From positions 17,973-81,972 of the forward strand of contig CAKSIN010000010.1 of NCBI GenBank assembly GCA_934463115.1: a stretch of 64,000 bases of DNA. The letters run 5' to 3'. The notes under the pieces were generated by a model that was given only the letters and a program-made list of their open reading frames with translations, did no database searches and was not told the origin of the DNA. The position numbers were made by a program, and so were the translations under genes. This document shows positions 34,301 to 42,732 of the stretch, piece after piece; positions within the stretch are counted from its first letter, which is position 1; every line of letters begins with the position of its first letter. This stretch comes from an uncultured Clostridia bacterium. GTDB lineage: Bacteria; Bacillota; Clostridia; UMGS1810.

Positions 34301-34370
34301 CGAAGTAATACACATTGATTGGCAGCCGCACCCGTGTGATGCGGCGGAACCGGTCGGAACGGGGGTTAAT

Positions 34371-34583
34371 ATGATGCCGCTTAGTCTTGCCGCAGTAGGC
34401 GAAAACAATATTATCAAGAAAATCGGCGGAAAGCCGGAAGTACGCAAACATCTTGAGAATCTGGGGTTTGTTGTCGGCGGAAATGTGCAGGTTGTCAGCG
34501 CACTCGGCGGAAACGTCATTGTAAATGTTAAAGAAGCACGCGTTGCCATCAGTGAAGAAATGGCTCTCAAGATTATGGTGTGA
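34371..34583 (+). CDS. feoA: FeoA family ferrous iron transport protein (first copy)
   Basis: 70-aa SH3-like FeoA protein that modulates FeoB. MPLSLAAVGENNIIKKIGG and RKHLENLGFVVGGNVQVVS are typical. The frame is open from an ATG at 34293, but that codon lies inside operator C. ATG 34371 has a GGGGGT site and the family-typical start, so I use it. A GCCGCA/TGCGGC hairpin lies in the leader between operator C and the start. Confidence 0.9.
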   Translation: MMPLSLAAVGENNIIKKIGGKPEVRKHLENLGFVVGGNVQVVSALGGNVIVNVKEARVAISEEMALKIMV

Positions 34584-34610
34584 AATTTTTAAATTCAAGG
34601 AGGATACATA

Positions 34611-34832
34611 ATGAACACGTTAAAGCAGTCAAAAATCGGGGATAACGTTACCGTGATTAAACTGCACGGTGAAGGTGCCGTTAAGCGCAGACTCATGGAT
34701 ATGGGTATTACAAAAGGTACGCAGATTCATGTGCGCAAGGTTGCACCGCTCGGAGATCCGATAGAGGTTACCGTGCGCGGCTATGAGCTTTCGCTCAGAA
34801 AAGCCGATGCAGAAATGATTGAAGTTCAGTAG
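34611..34832 (+). CDS. feoA: FeoA family protein (second copy)
   Basis: 73 aa. IGDNVTVIKLHGEGAVKRRL, then MDMGITKGTQIHVRKVAPLG, and VTVRGYELSLRKADAEMIEV form a complete FeoA fold. It resembles the standard FeoA more closely than the first copy. It starts 27 nt after the first and 38 nt before feoB. Confidence 0.93.
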   Translation: MNTLKQSKIGDNVTVIKLHGEGAVKRRLMDMGITKGTQIHVRKVAPLGDPIEVTVRGYELSLRKADAEMIEVQ

Positions 34833-34870
34833 TAGTTTAAAAGAATCAAATTTTGTCAGGGGGAATGGAC

Positions 34871-37360
34871 ATGAACATTAAGATCGCCCTTGCGGGTAAT
34901 CCAAACTGTGGAAAGACAACGTTGTTTAATGCTCTCACAGGTTCCAATCAATTTGTCGGAAACTGGCCGGGAGTTACTGTAGAAAAAAAGGAAGGAAAGC
35001 TTAAAAAACACGACGGAGTGGTTATTACCGACCTTCCGGGTATATATTCTCTTTCTCCGTACACACTTGAAGAAGTCGTTGCAAGAAATTATCTTGTAGA
35101 TGAAAGACCGGACGCAGTGCTTAACATTGTCGACGGTACAAACCTCGAGAGAAACTTGTATCTTACAACACAGCTTACAGAGCTTGGTATTCCGGTTGTA
35201 ATTGCTATCAACATGATGGACGTTGTGCGCAAAAACGGTGATAAGATTAACATTGCCGAACTTTCGCGCGAACTCGGCTGCAAAATAGTCGAAATATCGG
35301 CACTCAAAGGCGACGGCGTTATGGAAGCAGCCGAGGCTGCAATCAAGGCTGCCGAATCGGGCAAAACACTTCCGATGCATACATTCAGCGGAGCTGTTGA
35401 GCATGCAATTGCTCACATTGAAGAAGCTGTATTGCATGAAATGAGCGAAGAAAAGCAGAGATGGTACGCAATAAAGATTTTTGAGCGTGACGAAAAGATT
35501 ATTTCAAAGCTCGGAATTTCAGAAAACGTCCTCAGTCATATAGAAACAGATATTAAGGCTGCCGAAGATGAACTTGATGATGATGCCGAGAGCATTATCA
35601 CCAACGAGAGGTACATATATATCGCTCAAATCATCAAGGGCTGCTACAAAAAGAAAAATGCCGGCAAACTGTCGACATCGGATAAGATAGATAAAGTTGT
35701 TACAAACCGCTGGCTCGGATTGCCGATATTCGCTGTTATAATGTTTTTGGTTTACTATATTTCAATGGTAACCGTCGGCTCTATGGCAACGGATTGGGCA
35801 AATGACGGACTGTTCGGCGACGGATATCATTTGTTCGGAATCGGTTCTGCCGAGTACGGCGATGTTGCCGACGAATACGGCGAAGCCGCTCAGGTTGTAA
35901 ACGGATATATAGAATATGCATCCGAAAACGGAGTTGATACCGATGATGTCAGTGCAGCACTCGACGCCGAGTCGGAAGACTTTAATGTAACTGCTGCTAA
36001 GGATGCATTGGATAAATTTGTTAAAGAAGTATCGGATATAAACAAGGCAACATATACCGTTGTTGATGAAGAAACAATGGCAGATGAAGAAGTTACATCC
36101 ACATACAAGGATTTGGTTGCCGCAGCAAAGACATATGAAGATTATGATTGCACAGATCCTGATCCGGCTGAGTACGGAATATGGGTTCCCGGTATCCCGG
36201 TTCTTGTATCCGATGCACTTGATAAAGCAAATTGTGCCGATTGGCTCGCAGGACTCATTAACGACGGTATAGTAGCCGGTGTCGGTGCTGTCCTCGGATT
36301 TGTTCCGCAGATGCTCGTATTGTTCCTGCTCCTCGCATTCCTCGAGGCTTGCGGTTACATGGCACGTATTGCATTCGTACTCGACAGAGTATTCAGAAAA
36401 TTCGGTCTTTCGGGTAAATCTTTCATTCCGATGCTTATCGGAACAGGATGCGGTGTTCCCGGAATCATGGCATCACGTACGATAGAGAATGACCGCGACC
36501 GCAAAATGACAATCATGACAACAACATTTATTCCCTGCGGTGCAAAGGTTCCCTTTATAGCAATGATTGCCGGCGCAATATTCGGCGGTTCGGCATGGGT
36601 TGCAACTTCGGCATATTTCGTAGGAATGGCAGCTATCGTTGTATCGGGCATTATGCTCAAGAAAACAAAAATGTTTGCGGGCGATCCGGCACCGTTCGTT
36701 ATGGAGCTCCCGGCATATCACATGCCTACACTTCTCAACGTTTTGCGCAGCATGTGGGAGCGCGGATGGTCGTTTATCAAAAAAGCCGGAACGATTATTC
36801 TTCTTTCAACCATACTCGTTTGGTTTACAAGCTACTTTGGTTTTGTAGACGGCAAGTTCATGATGCTTGAAGAAGATCAGCTCAATATGAGTATTCTTGC
36901 CACAATAGGCGGAGCAATTGCATGGATATTCAAACCCCTCGGCTGGGGCGAATGGCAGGCAGCGGTTGCGTCGATTACAGGCCTTGTTGCAAAGGAAAAC
37001 ATCGTTGGTACAATGGGTATTTTGTACGGCGGCGGTGACGGAAGTGTTTATGCAAATCTTGCAAACACATTTACGGCGGTTACAGGATATTCGTTCCTTG
37101 TATTCAACCTTCTCTGCGCACCTTGCTTTGCAGCTATCGGCGCTATCAAGCGTGAAATGAACAATGCAAAATGGACATGGTTTGCAATTGGTTATCAGTG
37201 CGGATTTGCATATGTTATTTCGCTTATTATCAACCAGCTCGGAAATGCGTTTACGGGCAATATGAACGTTGTAGGTGTGGTTGTTGCAGTAGCGCTTATT
37301 GCCGCAATGGTATACATGCTGTTCAAGCCGTATAAAGAGGCAGACACACTTAAAATGTAA
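34871..37360 (+). CDS. feoB: Ferrous iron transporter FeoB with enlarged acidic loop
   Basis: 829-aa Fe(II) importer. The N-terminal GTPase has G1 GNPNCGKT near residue 8, the switch NWPGVTVEKKEG, G3 DLPG and G4 NMMD. The membrane part has two Gate repeats with the conserved cysteines in FLEACGYMARIAF and GTGCGVPGIMASR. Between the first and second membrane helices, about residues 310-437, lies a long Asp/Glu-rich segment that ordinary FeoB proteins do not have in this length. ATG 34871 has AGGGG 7 nt upstream. Confidence 0.95.
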   Translation: MNIKIALAGNPNCGKTTLFNALTGSNQFVGNWPGVTVEKKEGKLKKHDGVVITDLPGIYSLSPYTLEEVVARNYLVDERPDAVLNIVDGTNLERNLYLTTQLTELGIPVVIAINMMDVVRKNGDKINIAELSRELGCKIVEISALKGDGVMEAAEAAIKAAESGKTLPMHTFSGAVEHAIAHIEEAVLHEMSEEKQRWYAIKIFERDEKIISKLGISENVLSHIETDIKAAEDELDDDAESIITNERYIYIAQIIKGCYKKKNAGKLSTSDKIDKVVTNRWLGLPIFAVIMFLVYYISMVTVGSMATDWANDGLFGDGYHLFGIGSAEYGDVADEYGEAAQVVNGYIEYASENGVDTDDVSAALDAESEDFNVTAAKDALDKFVKEVSDINKATYTVVDEETMADEEVTSTYKDLVAAAKTYEDYDCTDPDPAEYGIWVPGIPVLVSDALDKANCADWLAGLINDGIVAGVGAVLGFVPQMLVLFLLLAFLEACGYMARIAFVLDRVFRKFGLSGKSFIPMLIGTGCGVPGIMASRTIENDRDRKMTIMTTTFIPCGAKVPFIAMIAGAIFGGSAWVATSAYFVGMAAIVVSGIMLKKTKMFAGDPAPFVMELPAYHMPTLLNVLRSMWERGWSFIKKAGTIILLSTILVWFTSYFGFVDGKFMMLEEDQLNMSILATIGGAIAWIFKPLGWGEWQAAVASITGLVAKENIVGTMGILYGGGDGSVYANLANTFTAVTGYSFLVFNLLCAPCFAAIGAIKREMNNAKWTWFAIGYQCGFAYVISLIINQLGNAFTGNMNVVGVVVAVALIAAMVYMLFKPYKEADTLKM

Positions 37361-37398
37361 TGTAAAATGTGAATATAATACACGGGAGGACTTGTGCT

Positions 37399-37575
37399 AT
37401 GATGACATGGATTTTGAGTAATATCGGAACAATTGTTGTATCTGCAATACTTGTGGCTGTTGTGTTGATAATAGTGAATTATCTTCGCAGAAACAAGGCG
37501 GCGGGCAAGTCCTCTTGTGGATGCAACTGTGCCGGATGTGCCATGCGCGGCAATTGTCACGGCGAAAAAAAGTAA
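37399..37575 (+). CDS. FeoB-associated Cys-rich membrane protein
   Basis: 58 aa. One transmembrane helix (residues 5-27) is followed by a basic linker and the cysteine cluster SSCGCNCAGCAMRGNCHG, the hallmark of the FeoB-associated Cys-rich family (FeoC-like position). ATG 37399 has GGGAGGA 8 nt upstream. It probably binds iron or a cluster at the FeoB complex; function unproven. Confidence 0.9.
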   Translation: MMTWILSNIGTIVVSAILVAVVLIIVNYLRRNKAAGKSSCGCNCAGCAMRGNCHGEKK

Positions 37576-37597
37576 TTTAAAAAAGGATATGATTTAT

Positions 37598-37837
37598 ATG
37601 AAATTTGTTGATTTTTTGAAGAATGATAAAGTTTTGTTTTTTGCCGGCGGTTTGCTGACTGCGGCATACGGCAAAAAAGTTCTGACGAGCGATAAAACCC
37701 GCAAGGCCTGCGTAACGGGACTTGCAAAATGCATGCAGTTGCAGAATGAAGCGAAAGAAAGCTTCAAGAATATGAAAGAGGAAGCCGAAGATATATGCTA
37801 TGATGCTAAATCGGAAGCTAATCTTCAGGATAAATAA
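37598..37837 (+). CDS. DUF6110-like small protein
   Basis: 79 aa. FVDFLKNDKVLFFAGGLLTA is an N-terminal hydrophobic hairpin; the rest is a charged amphipathic helix with two cysteines (KACVTGLAKC). Proteins like this occur next to P-type ATPases of this type. ATG 37598 has AAAAGG 12 nt upstream. The family name is from memory and is the least certain part of this call. Confidence 0.7.
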   Translation: MKFVDFLKNDKVLFFAGGLLTAAYGKKVLTSDKTRKACVTGLAKCMQLQNEAKESFKNMKEEAEDICYDAKSEANLQDK

Positions 37838-37849
37838 GTAAAATCAATG

Positions 37850-37888
37850 ATACGTGACTCGAACCTGCATTTGGATTGAGTCACGTAT
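37850..37888 (+). promoter_or_regulatory. Hairpin between DUF6110-like gene and P-type ATPase
   Basis: ATACGTGACTC / GAGTCACGTAT, a perfect 11-bp stem with a 17-nt loop, without a T-run. It may set relative expression of the ATPase or be an mRNA end point. Confidence 0.5.
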
Positions 37889-37920
37889 GTCTGTTCATTG
37901 ACATAGGAGGCATGTAAATT

Positions 37921-40002
37921 ATGAAATATGAAATTATTTACGACAAGCCCGGCAGAATCCGTCTGCGTGCCGGCCGCGGAGCATTTTCGAAAAAAACGGA
38001 GACAAGCTTGGCAGAACACCTTTTCGGAATACAGGGTGTAAAAAGTGCCGAGGTTTCGGCAGTAAACGGAGGTATGCTTGTTTGCTACACCGGTGATTGC
38101 CGCTCCGATATTCTCTTCACTGTGTCTGAACTGAATGCCTCAACACTCAAAGAACAGGAATTGTCTCCGGCGCGGATTATTGACGAGGAGTTCAAAGACG
38201 ATTTGATTTCTCTTATAAAAAAGAGAGTTTTAATGAGAATATTTGTTCCGAATTTTTTGAGTTTACCGCTGACGGTGTTTCGCGCAGTGCCTTTTGTAAA
38301 AAAAGGTTTAAGCAGCCTTATGAATGGTAATCTGAGCGTGGATGTTCTCGATGCGGTGTCAATTTCTGCATCAATACTTACCGGTTCACCGTCCACCGCG
38401 TCGTCTGTAATGACTCTCCTGGGAGTATCGTCACTTTTGGAAAATTACACGCGGAAAAAGACAAGCACAGCCCTGTCGGACAGCCTTGCACTGAATATCG
38501 AAAAGGTTTGGCGTATAGGAGAAAACGGGGAGGAATGTATTCCGCTTGCTGAGGTGAAGGACGGCGATGTGCTGCGTGTACGCAGCGGAAGCATGATACC
38601 GGCAGACGGTGTTGTAGTATCGGGAAATGCCGGTGTAAACGAAGCGTCAATGACCGGAGAATCATTTTTACAGTTAAAATCCGACGGCATGACTGTGTAT
38701 GCCGGAACAGTGGTTGAAGAAGGATGCATTGATATCCGTTCCTCCGGATGTGCCGATGACAGCAGAATACGCGGTATCGTCGAAATGATAGAAAGCTCCG
38801 AACAGCTGAAATCCGGAACACAGACACGCGCCGAGAGCTTTGCCGACGCGCTTGTGCCGTTCAGCCTTTTGGGGTGTGCGGTTACATATCTGTTAACGCG
38901 AAATGTGACAAAAGCCATGTCGGTTCTCATGGTCGATTATTCGTGCGCCGTTAAGCTGTCAACACCGATTTGCGTTATTTCGGCAATGCGCGAGGCAACC
39001 AATTATGATATAATGGTAAAAGGCGGCCGCTTCCTTGAAAATTATGCTTTTGCCGATACGATTGTTTTTGATAAAACCGGTACGCTCACAGTGTCGTGCC
39101 CGAATCTTGCAAAAATTGTAACGTTCGGCGAATACGGAGAAGACGATATATTGCGCATAGCTGCATGCCTTGAGGAACATTTTCCGCACAGCGTGGCAAA
39201 GGCGATAGTTCACGCTGCCGAGGTCAAAGGACTGGAACACCGCGAGGAACACGCGGAAGTCGAGTATATTGTGGCGCACGGAATATCGTCGGTTTTAAAC
39301 GGCAAAAGAGCGCTGATAGGCAGCGCGCATTTTATTTTTGATGATGAAAAAATCCCCCTCGGCGACGAGCAGAAAAAGGATATAGAACGCCTCGGCGAAA
39401 GGTATTCCATGGTCTACCTTGCAATAGGCGGAAGCCTGTGCGGCATCTTGTGTATTGAGGATCCTGTGCGTCCGGATGCTGCGGATACAATCGATAAACT
39501 CCGAAACAAAGGATTCAGCGATATCCTTATGATAACCGGCGACGGCGAGAGCACGGCAATGAGCGTGTGTAAAGAACTCGGTATAGGCAGATTCTATGCG
39601 CGTGTTCTCCCGGAGGATAAGCTGAATATAGTAAATGATATCAAATCCGGCGGACACAAAGTTGTTATGGTCGGCGACGGAATAAACGATTCTCCGGCGC
39701 TTGCGGCCGCCGATGTGTCTGTTGCCATGAGGGACGCGTCGGATATTGCCCGCGAAACGGCGGATATCACGCTTCTGTCGTCCGATTTGGAAAGACTTGT
39801 TGTGCTGCGCGAACTGAGCAAAAAGCTTTTCGACAGGATTCATGCCAATTATCGGTTTATAACGCTTTTCAACAGTGCGCTGCTCGCACTCGGAATCGGC
39901 GGGATAATATCTCCGGTGACAGGTGCGCTTTTGCACAATCTGTCCACGACATGCGTGTGCATAAACGGAATGAAACCGTTCCTCGGCGAGGGTGATTTGT
40001 AA
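37921..40002 (+). CDS. Heavy-metal P-type ATPase with variant membrane metal site
   Basis: 693-aa P1B-like ATPase. An N-terminal ferredoxin-like HMA-type region without CxxC (YDKPGRIRLRAGRGAF, residues 8-70) precedes the membrane part. The actuator TGES near residue 244, the phosphorylation site DKTGTLT near residue 384 and the hinge GDGINDSPALAAADV are intact. The motif usually reading CPC-ALGLATP is YSCAVKLSTP, so one Cys and the Pro are missing. Placement after feoB suggests Fe/Mn efflux or balance, which is inference. Confidence 0.88.
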   Translation: MKYEIIYDKPGRIRLRAGRGAFSKKTETSLAEHLFGIQGVKSAEVSAVNGGMLVCYTGDCRSDILFTVSELNASTLKEQELSPARIIDEEFKDDLISLIKKRVLMRIFVPNFLSLPLTVFRAVPFVKKGLSSLMNGNLSVDVLDAVSISASILTGSPSTASSVMTLLGVSSLLENYTRKKTSTALSDSLALNIEKVWRIGENGEECIPLAEVKDGDVLRVRSGSMIPADGVVVSGNAGVNEASMTGESFLQLKSDGMTVYAGTVVEEGCIDIRSSGCADDSRIRGIVEMIESSEQLKSGTQTRAESFADALVPFSLLGCAVTYLLTRNVTKAMSVLMVDYSCAVKLSTPICVISAMREATNYDIMVKGGRFLENYAFADTIVFDKTGTLTVSCPNLAKIVTFGEYGEDDILRIAACLEEHFPHSVAKAIVHAAEVKGLEHREEHAEVEYIVAHGISSVLNGKRALIGSAHFIFDDEKIPLGDEQKKDIERLGERYSMVYLAIGGSLCGILCIEDPVRPDAADTIDKLRNKGFSDILMITGDGESTAMSVCKELGIGRFYARVLPEDKLNIVNDIKSGGHKVVMVGDGINDSPALAAADVSVAMRDASDIARETADITLLSSDLERLVVLRELSKKLFDRIHANYRFITLFNSALLALGIGGIISPVTGALLHNLSTTCVCINGMKPFLGEGDL

Positions 40003-40030
40003 ACATATTGATAACAAACGGTGTACTCTA

Positions 40031-40059
40031 TTGCAAAAAAATTTTGGTTGTGCTACAAT
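40031..40059 (+). promoter_or_regulatory. Promoter of alarmone synthetase gene
   Basis: TTGCAA (40031-40036), 17-nt spacer, TACAAT (40054-40059). Confidence 0.6.
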
Positions 40060-40114
40060 CCAATTGCAGGCAAAAGTAATTTATGTGTGTTGCCTGACAA
40101 AAGGAGTGTAGCAA

Positions 40115-40789
40115 ATGGAAAGAGAGTTACAAAAGACGATACCGAACCAGCTAATGGTTACAACAATACAGAACCCCGAGTTCGAAAAGACATTTAATAA
40201 TTTTCAGGAAATAATGATGATGTACAATTGTGCAGTCCGTGAGGTAAAAACCAAATTTGAGGTTCTCAATGACGAACTTGCGGTAAATAACAACCGAAAT
40301 CCGATAGAGGTTATTAAATCACGGCTGAAAAAACCGCAGAGCATTTATCAGAAACTTATGCGTAAAGGTTTGCCCGTGAGCACGGAATCAATGTTCGAAA
40401 ACCTTAACGATGTTGCCGGAATACGCGTTGTGTGCACATTTGTGGACGATATATACGAAATCGCCCGAATGCTTGCGCGCCAGGATGATATCACCGTTGT
40501 TGAGGTTAAGGACTATATAAAGAATCCGAAAGAAAACGGATATCGGAGTTACCACATGATAGTTGAGGTTCCGGTTTTCTTTTCGAAACGCAAGATGAAT
40601 ATGAAAGTTGAGGTTCAGCTGCGTACAATAGCAATGGATTTTTGGGCGAGCCTGGAGCATACCATGAAGTATAAAAAGGACATTCAGAATTCCGAAATAA
40701 TATCGGATGAACTTAAGCATTGTGCCGATCTGATAGCGGAAACAGACCTCAAAATGCAGGCAATTAACAATAAAATTCAAAGAAACTGA
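40115..40789 (+). CDS. Small alarmone synthetase (RelQ-like GTP pyrophosphokinase)
   Basis: 224-aa single-domain (p)ppGpp synthetase. The RelA/SpoT synthetase domain covers residues 40-200. Signatures are RLKKPQSIYQKLMRKG near residue 68, NDVAGIRVVCTFVDDIYE near residue 92, NPKENGYRSYHMIVEVP and the catalytic VEVQLRTIAMDFWASLEH. There is no hydrolase domain, TGS or ACT. Monocistronic, with its own promoter. Confidence 0.93.
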   Translation: MERELQKTIPNQLMVTTIQNPEFEKTFNNFQEIMMMYNCAVREVKTKFEVLNDELAVNNNRNPIEVIKSRLKKPQSIYQKLMRKGLPVSTESMFENLNDVAGIRVVCTFVDDIYEIARMLARQDDITVVEVKDYIKNPKENGYRSYHMIVEVPVFFSKRKMNMKVEVQLRTIAMDFWASLEHTMKYKKDIQNSEIISDELKHCADLIAETDLKMQAINNKIQRN

Positions 40790-40890
40790 TAAATTATTGT
40801 GATACAATTGATGAGTGTCAAACTCCCGGGAAGAATGTGAATAAAAACAATAAACTTTTGAGTAAAAATCACAGAAATGTAATTTTTATC

Positions 40891-40918
40891 TTGACTTTTG
40901 GCAAAAAACATTTATAAT
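40891..40918 (+). promoter_or_regulatory. Promoter of the SCIFF precursor
   Basis: TTGACT (40891-40896), 16-nt spacer, TATAAT (40913-40918). Confidence 0.7.
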
Positions 40919-40960
40919 GTATAATATATGCGTATTTTATTTAAAGGAGAATATAAGATT

Positions 40961-41224
40961 ATGAACAGAATCCAGACACTTGATACAAGAAACTTGACGG
41001 AGTGTGAGGGCGGATGCGGCGAATGTCAGACATCGTGTCAGTCTGCATGCAAAACATCATGCGGTGTTGCAAACCAGTCGTGCGAAAACACATCGAGAAT
41101 AGTTACCCTGAACACAAGAAACTTAACAGAGTGTGAGGGCGGATGCGGCGAATGTCAGACATCGTGTCAGTCTGCATGCAAAACATCATGCGGCGTTGCA
41201 AATCAGCCGTGTGAAAACAACTGA
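40961..41224 (+). CDS. scfA: SCIFF ranthipeptide precursor with two tandem cores
   Basis: 87 aa. SCIFF peptides are normally about 45 residues with one Cys-rich core. Here the whole unit occurs twice: MNRIQTLDTRNLTECEGG... then RIVTLNTRNLTECEGG..., each with C-EGG-C-GE-C-QTS-C-QSA-C-KTS-C then GVANQ(S/P)CEN. That gives seven Cys per unit, fourteen in all. The copies are offset by 129 nt (43 codons) and are nearly identical in DNA. After CKTSC, where known SCIFF peptides have Thr, both cores have Gly. ATG 40961 has AAGGAGA 11 nt upstream; scfB follows. Confidence 0.93.
   Translation: MNRIQTLDTRNLTECEGGCGECQTSCQSACKTSCGVANQSCENTSRIVTLNTRNLTECEGGCGECQTSCQSACKTSCGVANQPCENN
40980..41224 (+). repeat. 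129-bp in-frame tandem duplication inside scfA
   Basis: The stretch beginning ACAAGAAACTTGACGGAGTG (40985) recurs at 41114 as ACAAGAAACTTAACAGAGTG. The rest matches with only a few substitutions, mostly synonymous, pointing to a fairly recent or gene-converted duplication. Confidence 0.9.
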
Positions 41225-41243
41225 TTTACCGAAAGTGAGTAAT

Positions 41244-41274
41244 CCGACCGCCGACGTGCGGTCGGAAATTTTTT
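41244..41274 (+). terminator. Terminator/attenuator between scfA and scfB
   Basis: CCGACCGC / GCGGTCGG stem followed by AAATTTTTTAT, in the 66-nt gap. Partial read-through would give much more precursor than enzyme. Confidence 0.8.
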
Positions 41275-41290
41275 ATGAGGATTTTGAAAT

Positions 41291-42664
41291 ATGATACATT
41301 GCTACAAACAGAACGGATATAATATTGTCATAGACGTGTACAGCGGCAGCATACATGTTGTGGATGATGTTGCATATGACATAATCGGCATGTATGAAAA
41401 CACACCGACAGATGAAATAAAGAGAATTATACACGATAAATATTCCGATCGCGGCATAGACGAAGATGAGATACAAAAGTGCATAGACGATATTTGCGCG
41501 CTGAAAGATTCGAATCAGCTTTTTGCGGAGGATATATATAAAGATAAGGCAGATGTGCTTAAAGCAAAAAATAATATTGTAAAAGCGCTGTGTCTTCATG
41601 TTGCACACACATGCAATCTGAACTGTACATATTGCTTTGCCAGTCAGGGAAAGTATCACGGAAAAGACGCACTAATGCCGTTTGAGGTAGGAAAGCAGGC
41701 GCTTGATTTTCTGATAGCAAATTCCGGCAGCAGAACCAATCTTGAGGTTGATTTTTTCGGCGGCGAACCGCTTATGAACTGGGATGTCGTAAAACAGCTC
41801 GTGGCATATGGCCGTGAGCGCGAAAAGGACAGCGGGAAAAAATTCAGATTTACACTGACCACGAACGGTATGCTGCTTGATGATGAGGTGACGGAATTTT
41901 GCAACAAAGAAATGCAAAATGTCGTGCTTAGTCTGGACGGCAGAAAGGAAGTTCACGACAGGCTGCGCAAAGACTACGCAGGGCATGGCAGCTACGACAA
42001 AATAGTGCCAAAATTTCAGAGATTTGTGCAAAAACGCGGTGACAAAAACTATTATGTCCGCGGAACATACACACATAACAACACCGATTTTACAACCGAT
42101 ATACTTCATATGGCTGATTTGGGATTTACAGAGCTTAGCATGGAACCCGTTGTATGCGCTCCGACAGATCCGTACGCACTTACAAAAGATGACCTTCCGA
42201 CACTTTTTGAACAGTATGAACTGCTCGCAAACGAAATGCTGCGGCGCGAGCGCGAAGGCAGAGGATTCAGCTTTTATCATTATATGATAGACCTTGCCCA
42301 CGGACCGTGTATATACAAGAGAATATCCGGATGCGGCTCGGGCACGGAGTACCTTGCCGTTACACCGACGGGTGATTTTTATCCTTGCCATCAGTTTGTG
42401 GGAGATCCAAAGTATATTATGGGTAATGTACGCGATGGCGTCACAAACACGGCTATGCGCGAGAAATTCCTCAAATGTAATGTATATTCCAGACCGGAAT
42501 GTGCCGATTGCTGGGCAAAACTGTATTGCTCGGGTGGCTGCGCTGCAAATGCGTATCATGCAACCGGTGATATAAACGGTGTGTATGAATACGGTTGTGA
42601 ATTGTTTAAAAAGAGGATGGAATGTGCAATAATGATGCAGGTGGACAGGGCAATGAACAAATAG
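41291..42664 (+). CDS. scfB: Radical SAM SCIFF peptide maturase
   Basis: 457 aa. The N-terminal about 90 residues form a peptide-recognition (RRE-like) region. The radical SAM cluster motif is CNLNCTYC near residue 109. A SPASM domain with additional cysteines follows near residues 340-450 (GCGSGTEYLAVTP, FYPCHQF, CADCWAKLYCSGGC). It installs thioether cross-links in ScfA. Length and adjacency fit the family. One copy of the enzyme would act on a two-core substrate. Confidence 0.95.
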   Translation: MIHCYKQNGYNIVIDVYSGSIHVVDDVAYDIIGMYENTPTDEIKRIIHDKYSDRGIDEDEIQKCIDDICALKDSNQLFAEDIYKDKADVLKAKNNIVKALCLHVAHTCNLNCTYCFASQGKYHGKDALMPFEVGKQALDFLIANSGSRTNLEVDFFGGEPLMNWDVVKQLVAYGREREKDSGKKFRFTLTTNGMLLDDEVTEFCNKEMQNVVLSLDGRKEVHDRLRKDYAGHGSYDKIVPKFQRFVQKRGDKNYYVRGTYTHNNTDFTTDILHMADLGFTELSMEPVVCAPTDPYALTKDDLPTLFEQYELLANEMLRREREGRGFSFYHYMIDLAHGPCIYKRISGCGSGTEYLAVTPTGDFYPCHQFVGDPKYIMGNVRDGVTNTAMREKFLKCNVYSRPECADCWAKLYCSGGCAANAYHATGDINGVYEYGCELFKKRMECAIMMQVDRAMNK

Positions 42665-42700
42665 GATTGTCTTAAATAAATATGTCAATCAATAAATGAC

Positions 42701-42729
42701 GGCGGCAAAATAAATCATATTTTGCCGCC
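42701..42729 (+). terminator. Terminator-like hairpin after scfB
   Basis: GGCGGCAAAAT / ATTTTGCCGCC, a perfect 11-bp stem, just before element E2. The following T-run is poor. Confidence 0.6.
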
Positions 42730-42732
42730 GCT

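Noticed and set aside
34293..34370. 26-residue N-terminal extension of the first FeoA
   Set aside because: The upstream ATG lies inside operator C, and ATG 34371 has a better ribosome binding site and the family start.
40985..41224. scfA tandem repeat as a CRISPR-like array
   Set aside because: Only two units, long and protein-coding with mostly synonymous differences; no CRISPR array or cas gene is seen anywhere in the window.
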